The notes: generated from the letters alone by a model not told the origin. Numbered from the stretch's first letter, positions 18,369 to 27,207 are shown. The stretch is DNA of 64,000 nt from Salinarimonas rosea DSM 21201 (GCF_000429045.1 NZ_AUBC01000007.1:213614-277613); one strand, 5' to 3'. Translations and numbers: made by a program.

Positions 18369-19564
18369 CCTCGCGCCTCCTTCACGCCCGGGCGCTCGCT
18401 CATCTCGACGAGCGCATCGAGCACGATGGCTGCGCCCACCGCGAGCACGACGGTGGGGACGGCGCCGAGCAGGACGAGGTCCATCGCCGTCTGCCCGATT
18501 CCCTGGAAGACGAAGACGCCGAAGCCGCCCCCGCCGATCAGCGCCGCGATGGTGGCGAGCCCGATGTTCTGCACGAGCACGATGCGGATGCCCGTCAGGA
18601 TCACGGGGAAGGCGAGAGGCAGCTCGACGCGGGCGAGGCGCTGGCCGTCCGTCATGCCCATGCCGCGTGCCGCGTCGACGGTCTGGCGCGGCACGCCGTC
18701 GAGTCCGACCACGGTGTTCGAGACCACGGGCAGCAGCGAGTAGGCGTAGAGCGCCACCAGCGCCGGCGCCGCGCCGATGCCGGCGATGCCGATCGCCGAG
18801 GCGCCGGGCACGGTCGCCGCGATCCAGGCCATCGGCGCGATGAGGAGGCCGAAGAGCGCGATCGAGGGGATCGTCTGGACGATGTTGAGGACGTTGAGCA
18901 CCGGCCCGCGCAGGCGCGCGGAGCGCGTGCAGGCGATGCCGATCGGCACGCCCGTGAGCGTCGCGAGCGCCAGCGAGCCGAAGGCGAGGACGACGTGGGT
19001 GCGCGCCTCGCGCCAGAACGCGTCGGCCCGCGTGGCGTACTCGCGCAGCATCGAGAGGTCGTCCCACGAGCCGGAGAGGAGGATGGCCGCCAGGACCGCC
19101 GCCGTGGCGGCGAGGCCCGCGAGCCGCTTCACCGGCGAGAGGGCGAGGCGCGACAGCGCGTCCGCCACCATCAGCGCGAAGGCGAAGAGCAGCAGCCAGA
19201 AGCCCGACGCCGGCGAGACCCGGGCGAAGGTGTTCCCCTCCGGCGTGAGGAACGTTCCCGCGCGCCCGACGGCGAGGAGGAGCGCGAGGAGGGCGACGAG
19301 ACCGGCCGCGAGGCGCAGCCGCACCGGCGTACGCACCAGCGCGACGAGGCCGGCGGCGGCGAGGACGGCGCACAGCGTCCAGGCGATCGCCGGATCGAGT
19401 GCGCCGAGGATGTCTCGCGGCTCGCCCAGCACGATCCGGTTCGCCCGGAACGTCGCGAACGGCAGCGCCAGCGCCCCCGCCGCGACGAGCGCCGCGAGGA
19501 GCACGCCGAGCTTGTCGAGCGCGAGGCGCGCCGGCGGCGCGGCGGTGGAGATGCCGTGGGCCAT
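18365..19564 (-). CDS. ABC transporter permease with extended N-terminal membrane part (YehY-like)
   Basis: 399 residues, longer than the partner permease because about 190 N-terminal residues add further transmembrane helices. The C-terminal half is the normal permease domain with EAA loop DAARGMGMTDGQRLARVELP. The arrangement (a long YehY-like and a short YehW-like permease plus ATPase and binding protein) is that of low-affinity betaine importers of the Yeh/Osm type. The start codon lies 219 bases downstream of the binding-protein stop; that gap is mostly a repeat. Coupled to the ATPase by ATGA. Confidence 0.87.
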   Translation of the reverse strand: MAHGISTAAPPARLALDKLGVLLAALVAAGALALPFATFRANRIVLGEPRDILGALDPAIAWTLCAVLAAAGLVALVRTPVRLRLAAGLVALLALLLAVGRAGTFLTPEGNTFARVSPASGFWLLLFAFALMVADALSRLALSPVKRLAGLAATAAVLAAILLSGSWDDLSMLREYATRADAFWREARTHVVLAFGSLALATLTGVPIGIACTRSARLRGPVLNVLNIVQTIPSIALFGLLIAPMAWIAATVPGASAIGIAGIGAAPALVALYAYSLLPVVSNTVVGLDGVPRQTVDAARGMGMTDGQRLARVELPLAFPVILTGIRIVLVQNIGLATIAALIGGGGFGVFVFQGIGQTAMDLVLLGAVPTVVLAVGAAIVLDALVEMSERPGVKEARG

Positions 19565-19615
19565 GGCCGATCAGTTCCCCGTCATCGGCAATTCACGACG
19601 CCGCATGACGGCCGC

Positions 19616-19760
19616 GACGCTCTCCCCTCTCCCTCGTGGAGAGGGGTCGGGGGTGTGGGGCGTCGCGGTCTTGCGACGGGCTGATCCAGGCCCGCATCCA
19701 CGTCGGCCGCAATTCTGCACGCCCCACACCCCTAGCCCCTCTCCACCAGGGAGAGGGGAA
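19616..19760. repeat. Second palindromic intergenic repeat family
   Basis: Left arm CTCTCCCCTCTCCCTCGTGG plus GAGGGGTCGGGGGTGTGGGG; right arm CACGCCCCACACCCCTAGCC plus CCTCTCCACCAGGGAGAGGG, the imperfect inverse. The unit forms a long stem around a central region of about 60 bases. It lies inside the importer operon between the binding-protein and permease genes. Partial copies occur near 16318 and 16560. Confidence 0.7.
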
Positions 19761-19783
19761 CAGGTCGCGACCTTCATCTCACC

Positions 19784-20695
19784 TCACTGCACGAAGCCCT
19801 CGCGCGTCAGGTAGTCCCGCGCGACCGCGCTCGCGGCCTCGCCGCCGACCTGGACGCGGGCGTTGAGCTCCTGGAGCGTCTCCAGGGTGAGGGACCCGAA
19901 GATCGGGTTCAGGATCTCCTCGATCTGCGGGTGCTCCTCGAGCACCGCGGCGCGCACCAGCGGGGCCGGCGCGTAGACCGGCTGGACGCCCTGGTCGTCC
20001 TCCATGACCACGAGGCCCGAGGGCTCGATGCCGCCGTCCGTGCCGTAGACCATGGCGGCGTTGGCGCCGGAGGTCTGGCGCGCGGCCGCCGCGATCGTCG
20101 CCGCGGTGTCGCCGCCCGAGAGGGTGATCAGCTGGTCGGGGGAGAGCGTGAAGCCGTAGGTCTCCTGGAAGGCGGGAAGCGCCGCGGGCGAGTTCACGAA
20201 CTCGGCGGAGGCCGCGAGGATCACCTCGCCGCCGCCGGAGACCCATTCGGCGAAGTCGGTCATCGTCGCGAGACCGTTCGCCTCGGCGAGGTCGGCACGC
20301 ACCGCGATGGCCCAGGTGTTGTTCGCCGGCGCCGGCTGGAGCCAGACGATGTCGTTGGCCTCCCGATCGAGCTCGGCGGCGCGCTGGTAGCCGGCGTCGA
20401 AGTCCTTCCAGACCTCCGAGTCCGCCTCGTTGAAGAAGAAGGCCGCGTTGCCGGTGTACTCCGGATAGACGTCGATCTCGCCCGCGGTGATCGCCTCGCG
20501 CACGATCGGCGTGCCGCCGAGCTGGATGCGGTCGGTGGTCTCGATGCCGGCCTCGCCGAGCGCGTGGAGGATGATGTTGCCGAGCACGCCGCCCTCGGTG
20601 TCGATCTTCGAGGAGACGACGACCTGGGCGTCGGCGGCGGCCGCGCCGCCCGCCAGGATTCCGGCGGCGACGAGGGTGGTGAGGACGGGACGCAT
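19784..20695 (-). CDS. Periplasmic binding protein of the quaternary-amine ABC importer
   Basis: 303 residues of the OpuAC/OsmF/YehZ family that deliver choline, glycine betaine or other quaternary amines to the permeases. A clear signal peptide, MRPVLTTLVAAGILAGGAAA, is cleaved around ADA-Q. The mature part has the family motifs SSKIDTEGG, EIDVYPEYTGNAA and AEFVNS. ATG 20695 has AAGGGAG seven bases upstream; the open frame begins at 20728 but the extra 11 residues precede the signal peptide. It directly follows the lyase-fold gene (67-base gap), so the imported solute is likely that enzyme's substrate. Confidence 0.88.
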   Translation of the reverse strand: MRPVLTTLVAAGILAGGAAAADAQVVVSSKIDTEGGVLGNIILHALGEAGIETTDRIQLGGTPIVREAITAGEIDVYPEYTGNAAFFFNEADSEVWKDFDAGYQRAAELDREANDIVWLQPAPANNTWAIAVRADLAEANGLATMTDFAEWVSGGGEVILAASAEFVNSPAALPAFQETYGFTLSPDQLITLSGGDTAATIAAAARQTSGANAAMVYGTDGGIEPSGLVVMEDDQGVQPVYAPAPLVRAAVLEEHPQIEEILNPIFGSLTLETLQELNARVQVGGEAASAVARDYLTREGFVQ

Positions 20696-20762
20696 GCGGT
20701 TCTCCCTTCGAGTCTCGGGGGCCGACATCGCGCCGGCACTGTGGGGAAACGCTCAAGCGCGG

Positions 20763-22304
20763 CTATCGGATCGGCCGCAGGGCGAAGACGTCGTCCAATT
20801 CTGGCAGGGGCGCGAGGGATATCAACTCCCCCAGCACGTTTTCCGAGGCGAGCTCGCCCTCGATCGCCTCCACCTCCGCCGAGAGCGGGCGGTCGACGTC
20901 GTAGAAGGCGGCGTGGCGGCGCACGAGCTCGTAGACGTAGCCGGCGACGCCGCGGGGCCTGTCCCCGAGGATGTCCATCGCCTGCGCGGCGAGCAGCCCC
21001 TCGAGCGCGGCCATGCGGCGCAGGGCCCGCACCTGGCGATCGACGCGCTCGTTGACGAGCGGCAGGAACGCCGCCTCGTCCTCGAGCCCGCCGGCGACGA
21101 CGAGGGGCTGGGCGGAGACCGGGTTCGACATCGACAGGATCCGCGTGAACAGCTCGCCCGCGAGCTTGATCACCGGCCCGAAGCCGGTGGCGATCGTGCC
21201 GGGCACGACGAGGTTCACGGGAAGGTCGCGGCGCGCGCCGTTGCCGAGGAGGACACAGCGGTTGAAGGAGTTGCGCGCCGCGTGGCAGAGCGCGACCTGC
21301 AGCGTCTCCATGAACAGCGTGACGTCGAGCGGCAGCGAGCCGCCGGAGGTCAGCACCTCGCCGTCGATGACGACGGGGTTGTCGTCGGTGCGGCCGGTGG
21401 CGGCGAGCACCTTGTCCGCCGAGACGAGGAGGCTCTGGAACAGCGTGCCGAAGACCTGCGCCATCATGCGCAAGGAGAGCGGGTCCTGCACGCTGGTGGC
21501 GTGCGGCCAGTCCCAGCCGCGTGCGTTCTCGTAGAGCCAGGCGCCGACGGTGGCCTCGCGCTCGGTCCCGACGTGGGCGACCGCCTTCCACGGCGCACGC
21601 GAGGCGCCGAGCGCGCCGGCGGTGGCGAGCCCGGTGGCGAGGAGGATGCGCATCGTGTGCGCCGCGGCGCGCGTCGCCTCGGCCGCGGCGGCGTGGCCGA
21701 TGGCGTTGACCGAGATCGAGGCGAGCGAATCGCGCGGCAGCAGCCGGATCGGGGAGAGCCCGGCCTGCTGCAGCGCCACCGCCGCAGGCAGGCGCTTCTC
21801 CCGGTAGATCGCCTCGCCGACGCCGGTGAGCATGGCGCCGATCTGGCCCATCAGGCCGATGTCCGCGCAGCCGATCGAGCCCGTGCGGCGCACGACCGGG
21901 ACCACGTCGTGCTCGAGCAGCGCGACATACGCCGCCACCAGCTCCGTCGAGCAGCCGACGCGCCCGGTGAGCGCCGTGTTGATGCGAATGGTGATGGCGT
22001 TGCGCACGGTCGACAACGGGAACGGCGCGCCCGTGCCGAAATGGTGGGCGCGCACGAGCCCCGCGCTGAACGTATCGAGCGCGTCCTGCGACCAGGTCAC
22101 GTCCTTCATCGCGCCGACGCCGGTAGTGGCGCCGTAGACCGGCACGCCGGCCTCGATCGCGCGATCGATGGCGGCGCGCGCCCGGCGCACCCGGGCGAGC
22201 GCATCGTCGTCCGCCCGCGGCACCGCGACCCCGGACCCGATGCGCACCATCGTCTCGAAGGAGAGCGGCGCGCCGGTGAGGGTGATGGCGGGCGGGGCGG
22301 GCAT
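20763..22304 (-). CDS. Histidine-ammonia-lyase-fold protein without MIO triad (ergothionase-like)
   Basis: 513 residues aligning over full length with aromatic amino-acid lyases: the active-site loop VYGATTGVGAMKD (Tyr57, Lys67), the helix region after GSIG, QDPLSLRMMAQVFG, and SGGSLPLDVTLFME. The segment that is GS-V-G-ASG-DL in HutH, whose Ala-Ser-Gly makes the MIO electrophile, reads GSIG-C146-A147-D148-IG, so MIO cannot form in the usual way. The Tyr of the usual QDPYSLR motif is Leu. MIO-free elimination of trimethylamine by this fold is known for bacterial ergothionase. Next to a betaine importer, a hydantoinase-like pair and DUF917, an ergothionase-type role is the best reading. ATG 22304 is used; upstream codons to 22382 lack similarity. 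Confidence 0.8.
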   Translation of the reverse strand: MPAPPAITLTGAPLSFETMVRIGSGVAVPRADDDALARVRRARAAIDRAIEAGVPVYGATTGVGAMKDVTWSQDALDTFSAGLVRAHHFGTGAPFPLSTVRNAITIRINTALTGRVGCSTELVAAYVALLEHDVVPVVRRTGSIGCADIGLMGQIGAMLTGVGEAIYREKRLPAAVALQQAGLSPIRLLPRDSLASISVNAIGHAAAAEATRAAAHTMRILLATGLATAGALGASRAPWKAVAHVGTEREATVGAWLYENARGWDWPHATSVQDPLSLRMMAQVFGTLFQSLLVSADKVLAATGRTDDNPVVIDGEVLTSGGSLPLDVTLFMETLQVALCHAARNSFNRCVLLGNGARRDLPVNLVVPGTIATGFGPVIKLAGELFTRILSMSNPVSAQPLVVAGGLEDEAAFLPLVNERVDRQVRALRRMAALEGLLAAQAMDILGDRPRGVAGYVYELVRRHAAFYDVDRPLSAEVEAIEGELASENVLGELISLAPLPELDDVFALRPIR

Positions 22305-22409
22305 CGGGGTCTCGCGCGATCGGGCCTCGGCGCGGGGGATGCGCCGGGGCCGATCCTGACCACGGGCCGTCCCGCGCCGCAAGGGCGGGCGCGGCCCGGC
22401 GCGACCGCG

Positions 22410-23201
22410 TCAGTCGAGCGAGGCGAGCTGGACGCGGCTCATCCGGGCCATGACCTTGCGGCCGTAGCCGTTGCAGAAGCTGGCCTTGCGATGGATGCCC
22501 ATGTTGTAGGCCGAGATGCCGCCGCAGCCCGCACCGTGGCGGTCGATGGAGGCGCGCAGGTAGCGCATGCCGGCCTCGATGCCGGTGGCGCAGTCGCGCA
22601 GGTTGCCGGTGACGCCGACCGAGCGGGCGGTCGCGGGCTTCACCTGCATGACGCCGAGCTCGCCGGCGCGGCCCACCGCCGAGCAGCGGTAGTTGCTCTC
22701 CACCATCGCCATGGCGTGGGCGAGCGTCGGGTCGATGCCGTGGCGCAGCGCGGCGGCGGTGACCATGGCCTGCACGGATCCGCCCGCGGCGGCGGGCGCG
22801 GCGGCGGCGGCGGTCTCGACCACGGTGGCGGTCGCGGCCGGCGCGTCGTCGGCGCGGGCTTCGGCGTCGGCCAGGAAGAAGGCCTTGGCGGGGTGGCTCG
22901 CGGCGGCGGGAGCCGGCGCGGCGGCCGTCTCGGGCGCCTCGTCGGTGGCGGGCTGCGCCGTGCCGGTCTCGGTCGCTTCCGCCTGGGCACGCGCGGCCTC
23001 GGCGAGGAAGAAGGCCTGCGCGCTCGCCGGGGCGTACGTCGCGGGGGCCGGCGCCGCGTCGGCGGCGGTCTCGACGGCCTCCGGCGCGGCCGTCTCCGCC
23101 TGCGCGGCGGCGTGCTCGGCGAGGAAGAGCGCGGCGTTTTCGTTGGCGAGCGCAGGGGTCGCCAGGATCAGGGCGAGCGCGGTCGCGAGAGCGATTCGCA
23201 T
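22410..23201 (-). CDS. Secreted lytic-transglycosylase-like protein with internal repeats
   Basis: 263 residues: signal peptide MRIALATALALILATPALA, a low-complexity Ala/Glu-rich region to about residue 140, then an SLT (lysozyme-like) domain. The domain has the catalytic Glu in MAMVESNYRCSAVG, the GELGVMQVKP motif and ISAYNMGI, plus cysteines that probably form disulfides. The linker holds three copies of a short motif: ALFLAEHAAAQAETA, AFFLAEAARAQAEAT and AFFLADAEARADDA. It likely cleaves peptidoglycan in the periplasm, as in VirB1/IagB-type enzymes; the repeats may bind a partner. No secretion-system genes are adjacent. Confidence 0.82.
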   Translation of the reverse strand: MRIALATALALILATPALANENAALFLAEHAAAQAETAAPEAVETAADAAPAPATYAPASAQAFFLAEAARAQAEATETGTAQPATDEAPETAAAPAPAAASHPAKAFFLADAEARADDAPAATATVVETAAAAAPAAAGGSVQAMVTAAALRHGIDPTLAHAMAMVESNYRCSAVGRAGELGVMQVKPATARSVGVTGNLRDCATGIEAGMRYLRASIDRHGAGCGGISAYNMGIHRKASFCNGYGRKVMARMSRVQLASLD

Positions 23202-23394
23202 CGTCTCGTTCTCCTAAGGTGATCGTCGTGTCGCGCGGGATCGAGCGCCGCCGGGTTCCGGGGGCTCGCCGCTGGGATCGGCCCCGGTTCTGCGGGCGCC
23301 GGTCGATGCGCCGGGAGGGCGCGGGCGTCGGCGCGCCTCGCGCGCCGACGGGTGGGCTTCTCGCGGCGAAGAGGGACGAGAATAAGGCGGCGCG

Positions 23395-24432
23395 TCAGCC
23401 TGCGTCGGCGAGGGCAACGCGCCCGCGTCCGCGGGGCCCGACGGCACCCACCGCCATGCTCTCGCGGGCGCCGGGCTTGCGCTCGGCCGAGGGCGAGCGG
23501 CCGAAATGCTCGAGGTAGGTCTTGGAGAAGTACGACGCGGAGACGAAGCCGCAGGACAGCGCGATCTCGAGCACCGGCAGGCTGGTCTGGCGCAGCAGCT
23601 GGCGGGCGCGCTGGAGGCGCACCTTCATGTAGTAGCGCGTCGGCGGCTCGCCGAGATACTTGACGAAGAGCCGCTCCAGCTGGCGCTGCGACACGCCCGC
23701 GGTGCGGGCGAGGTCGGCGCAGGGCAGCGGCTCCTCCACCGTCTCCTCCATCGTCTGGACGACGGCGAGCAGCTTGGGATGGGCGACGCCGACGCGGGCG
23801 CGCAGGTCCATGCGCTGGCGCTCGCGCGCCTCCCGGATGCGATTGTGGATCAGGAGGTCGGTGACCTGCGCGGCGACGTCGGCGCCTCGGTCCTGCGCCA
23901 CGAGCGAGAGCGCCATGTCGGCGGCGGCCATCCCGCCGGCGCAGGTGAAGCGGTTGCGGTCGATCTCGAAGAGCTCGTCGCTCACCTCGAGATCGGGGAA
24001 GTCGGCGACGAGGCCGGACTGGTAGACCCAGTGGATGGTGGCGCGGTAGCCGTCGAGGAGGCCCGCCTTGGCGAGCACCCAGGCGCCCGTGCACACGGCC
24101 CCGATCTCCGCCCCGTGCGCGGCGAGGCGTCGCACCGCGGCGATGGTGTCGTGATGATCGAAACCCTGCACGCCGTTGCCGCCGCACACGAAGACCCGGT
24201 CGAGCCCCTGCGCGGCGGACATCCGCGCGTCCACGGCGACCGCGACCGCATTCGAGCCGCGCACCGGCTCCCCGTCGGGCGAGTACAGCCGCCAGGAATA
24301 GAGATCCCACCCGGTGGCGTAGTTCGCGAGCCGGAACGGCTCGATGGCCGACGTGAAGGCGATCATCGAGAAGTTCGGCGTGAGGAAGAAGCCGAGCGCC
24401 AGGGGTCTCTCCGGATCGAACCGTCCCGCCAT
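23395..24432 (-). CDS. GlxA-family AraC regulator (GbdR-like) 1
   Basis: 345 residues: N-terminal DJ-1/PfpI-like sensing domain (about 10-190; VCTGAWVLAKAGLLDG with the nucleophile-elbow Cys, CAGGMAAADMAL) and a C-terminal AraC double helix-turn-helix (about 220-325; SQRQLERLFVKYLG, ALSCGFVSASYFSKTYLEHF). This architecture is that of GbdR/CdhR, which sense betaine, dimethylglycine or carnitine. It is divergent from the dimethylglycine dehydrogenase-like gene, so autoregulation and control of the sarcosine block are likely. ATG 24432 has GGAGG upstream; longer frames are shadows of that neighbour. Confidence 0.87.
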   Translation of the reverse strand: MAGRFDPERPLALGFFLTPNFSMIAFTSAIEPFRLANYATGWDLYSWRLYSPDGEPVRGSNAVAVAVDARMSAAQGLDRVFVCGGNGVQGFDHHDTIAAVRRLAAHGAEIGAVCTGAWVLAKAGLLDGYRATIHWVYQSGLVADFPDLEVSDELFEIDRNRFTCAGGMAAADMALSLVAQDRGADVAAQVTDLLIHNRIREARERQRMDLRARVGVAHPKLLAVVQTMEETVEEPLPCADLARTAGVSQRQLERLFVKYLGEPPTRYYMKVRLQRARQLLRQTSLPVLEIALSCGFVSASYFSKTYLEHFGRSPSAERKPGARESMAVGAVGPRGRGRVALADAG

Positions 24433-24654
24433 GCTCGCCTCCACGGCACGAAGCCGACGAAGTGTAGTATTCCCGCCCTGCGTGGCGCAAAAACGGCAAC
24501 CGTGCGCGGATACCTGTTCCGATCTTCGCGAAAGGCTCGCACCGGCCGATGGCGCCCGCGCGACATCGCACGTCGCCTTCGCGCAAGCGGCGGAGCGGGG
24601 GCGTGGCGAGCATGGCCGCGGGTCCGGAGGGGGCCGCGCGGGCGGAGGCGAGCC

Positions 24655-27180
24655 ATGAATGCGGGCGGGATGCGAAGCGAGGCGCGTGTCGTCGTGATCG
24701 GCGGCGGCGTGGTCGGGACCGGGACGCTCTACCACCTCGCCAGGAAGGGCTGGTCGGACGTCGTCCTGATCGAGCGCCGGGAGCTGACCTCGGGCTCGAC
24801 TTGGCACGCGGCGGGGCTCCTGCCGCTGTTCAACATGAGCTACTCGGTCGGGCGCATCCACGAGTACTCGGTCGCGCTCTACGCGACGCTGCAGGAGGAG
24901 ACCGGGCAGGACGTCGGCTTCCGGCGCGTCTCCAACATCCGCCTGGCGCGAACGAGGGACCGCTGGGACGAGTACATGTACTACAAGAACATCGCCGACA
25001 CGCTGGGCGTGCGCGTCGAGGTGCTGACCCCCGCGCAGGTGAAGGAGATCTGGCCGCTGTGCGAGACCGACGGGCTCGTCGGCGCCATCCGCCATCCCGA
25101 CGACGGCTACATCCAGCCCGCCGACCTGACCCAGGCCTTCGCCATCGGCGCCCGCGCGCGGGGCGCGGAGATCCACCGCTTCACCACCGTGACCGGCATC
25201 GCGCGCACCGCCGACGGGCGCTGGCGGGTCGAGACCGACAAGGGCGCGATCACCTGCGAGCACGTGGTCTGCGCCACCGGCAACTTCGCCCGCCGGACCG
25301 GCGCGATGATCGGGCTCGACATCCCCGTCATCCCGGTCGAGCACCAGTACATCGTCACCGAGCCGCATCCCGAGATCGTCGCCCGCCACCGCCAGGGCCT
25401 GCCGGAGATGGGCGTGCTGCGCGAGTCCGATTCCGGCTGGTACATGCGCGAGGAGGCCGGCGGGCTCATCCTCGGGCCCTACGAGGCGGGCGCGCCCTGC
25501 TGCTACGTCGACGGGCCCGACGCGAGCAGCGAGTACGAGCTGTTCCAGGAGGAGCTCGAGCGGCTCGGGCCCCACATCGAGGCGGCGATCGCCCGGGTGC
25601 CCGCCTTCGGCGAGGTCGGCGTCAAGAAGGTCTACAACGGCGCCATCGCCTACACGCCCGACGGCTCGCCGATCATAGGCCCGGCCTGGGACCTGCCGAA
25701 TTTCTGGCTCAACGAGGGCCACTCCTTCGGCGTCACCGCCGCCGGCGGCGCCGGCTGGCAGCTCGCCGAGTGGATCGTCGACGGCGAGCCCACGATCGAC
25801 ATGGGCGGCGTCGACCCGCGCCGCTTCGGCCCGCATGCCACGCGCGGGTACCTCAAGGCCAAGAACGAGGAGGCCTACGCCAACGTCTTCACCGTCCACT
25901 ACCCGGACGAGGAGCGCGCCGCCGCGCGCCCCCTGCGCCGCTCGCCGGTGCACGACCGCATGGCCGCGCTCGGCGCGGTGTTCGGCTGCGTCTACGGCTG
26001 GGAGCGCCCGAACTGGTTCGCCCCGGGGGGCTACGGCCTCGACGAGGCGGATCTCGCCAAGGAGGACGTGCTCCTCGCCGAGAACCACCCGCCCCCGAAG
26101 GCGGGCGAGCGCCCGCGCGAGCGCTGGTCGTTCCGCCGCTCGAACTATTTCGCGCATGTCGGGAACGAGGTGCGCCGGGTGCACGAGGCGGTCGGCATCC
26201 AGGACCTCGGCGCCTTCGCCAAGTACGAGGTCTCGGGACCCGGCGCCGAGGCCTGGCTCGATCGCATCCTCGCGAACCGCCTGCCGCAGAAGACCGGGCG
26301 GATCGGGCTGACGCACATGCTCGCGCAGAACGGCGGCGTGCGCGCCGAGTTCACGGTCTTCCGCGAAGGGCCGGAGCGGTTCTACCTCGTCGGCATGGGC
26401 TCGGCAGAGCGGCACGACTTCGACTATCTCTCGAAGCTGCGCCCCCGCGACGGCTCGGTCGACCTCGCCCGCGTCACGACGCAGATCGGTGTTCTGGGCC
26501 TCGCCGGCCCGCACGCCCGCGAGGTGCTCCAGAGCGTCACCGACACGGATCTCTCGAACGCCGCCTTCCCCTGGCTCACCGGCCGGACGATCGACGTCGG
26601 CGTCGCGAACGCCAAGGCGCTGCGGGTCAACTTCGTCGGCGAGCTCGGTTTCGAGCTCCACGTTCCCGTCGAGATGACGGCCTACGTCTTCGACCTGCTG
26701 ATGCAGGCCGGGACTCCCTTCGGCATCGCGCCCTACGGCGTGCGCGCCATGGACTCGATGCGCCTCGAGAAGTCCTACCGCGTGCTGCCGCGCGAGCTCT
26801 CGATCGAGTACGCGGCGCTGGAGAGCGGCCTCGACCGCTTCGTGCGGCTCGACAAGGGCGACTTCATCGGCCGCGAGGCGCTGCTGGCCCGGCAGGCAAG
26901 GGGCTTCGCCAACCGCTTCGTAACGCTCGAGGTCTACGACGTCGGCGACGCCGACGCCCGCGGCAACGAGGCGCTCCTGCGCGGCGGCGAGATCGTCGGG
27001 CGCGCCACCTCCGGCGGCTTCGGCTGGCGCACGGGCAAGTCGCTGGCGCTCGGCATGGTCCGACCGGACCTGGGCGAGATCGGCACAGAGCTCGACATCG
27101 TGATCCTCGGCCGGCCGCACCGGTGCATGGTGATCGGCGAGTCGCCCTTCGACCCGGAGAACGCGCGGCTGCGGGGGTGA
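24655..27180 (+). CDS. Dimethylglycine dehydrogenase-like FAD/GcvT protein
   Basis: 841 residues that combine a DAO-type FAD oxidoreductase (VVVIGGGVVGTGTLYHLAR at 12-30; His51 in STWHAAGLLP is the residue that binds FAD covalently in mammalian homologues) with C-terminal folate-binding GcvT/aminomethyltransferase domains (about 430-835; RVNFVGELGFELHVP, LEKSYRVLPREL). This is the organisation of dimethylglycine and sarcosine dehydrogenases, which transfer the oxidised methyl group to tetrahydrofolate. ATG 24655 has GGAGG six bases upstream. The flanking GlxA regulators and soxBDAG support a betaine-derived N-methyl amino acid as substrate; dimethylglycine versus sarcosine cannot be told from sequence. 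Confidence 0.87.
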   Translation: MNAGGMRSEARVVVIGGGVVGTGTLYHLARKGWSDVVLIERRELTSGSTWHAAGLLPLFNMSYSVGRIHEYSVALYATLQEETGQDVGFRRVSNIRLARTRDRWDEYMYYKNIADTLGVRVEVLTPAQVKEIWPLCETDGLVGAIRHPDDGYIQPADLTQAFAIGARARGAEIHRFTTVTGIARTADGRWRVETDKGAITCEHVVCATGNFARRTGAMIGLDIPVIPVEHQYIVTEPHPEIVARHRQGLPEMGVLRESDSGWYMREEAGGLILGPYEAGAPCCYVDGPDASSEYELFQEELERLGPHIEAAIARVPAFGEVGVKKVYNGAIAYTPDGSPIIGPAWDLPNFWLNEGHSFGVTAAGGAGWQLAEWIVDGEPTIDMGGVDPRRFGPHATRGYLKAKNEEAYANVFTVHYPDEERAAARPLRRSPVHDRMAALGAVFGCVYGWERPNWFAPGGYGLDEADLAKEDVLLAENHPPPKAGERPRERWSFRRSNYFAHVGNEVRRVHEAVGIQDLGAFAKYEVSGPGAEAWLDRILANRLPQKTGRIGLTHMLAQNGGVRAEFTVFREGPERFYLVGMGSAERHDFDYLSKLRPRDGSVDLARVTTQIGVLGLAGPHAREVLQSVTDTDLSNAAFPWLTGRTIDVGVANAKALRVNFVGELGFELHVPVEMTAYVFDLLMQAGTPFGIAPYGVRAMDSMRLEKSYRVLPRELSIEYAALESGLDRFVRLDKGDFIGREALLARQARGFANRFVTLEVYDVGDADARGNEALLRGGEIVGRATSGGFGWRTGKSLALGMVRPDLGEIGTELDIVILGRPHRCMVIGESPFDPENARLRG

Positions 27181-27207
27181 GCAGCCGAGCGGCGCGGCGT
27201 GCGTTCT

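Noticed and set aside
17433..19373. 646-codon frame containing the ABC ATPase
   Set aside because: Only the last 311 codons are an ATPase; the first part is a shadow of the large permease.
20763..22304. Calling the lyase-fold gene hutH
   Set aside because: The Ala-Ser-Gly triad and a catalytic Tyr are missing, and no hutU, hutI or hutG is nearby.
23506..27180. Very long plus-strand frame that would extend the dimethylglycine dehydrogenase-like protein by about 380 residues
   Set aside because: The extra part is the antisense of the first GlxA regulator and has no family similarity; ATG 24655 has a good ribosome site.
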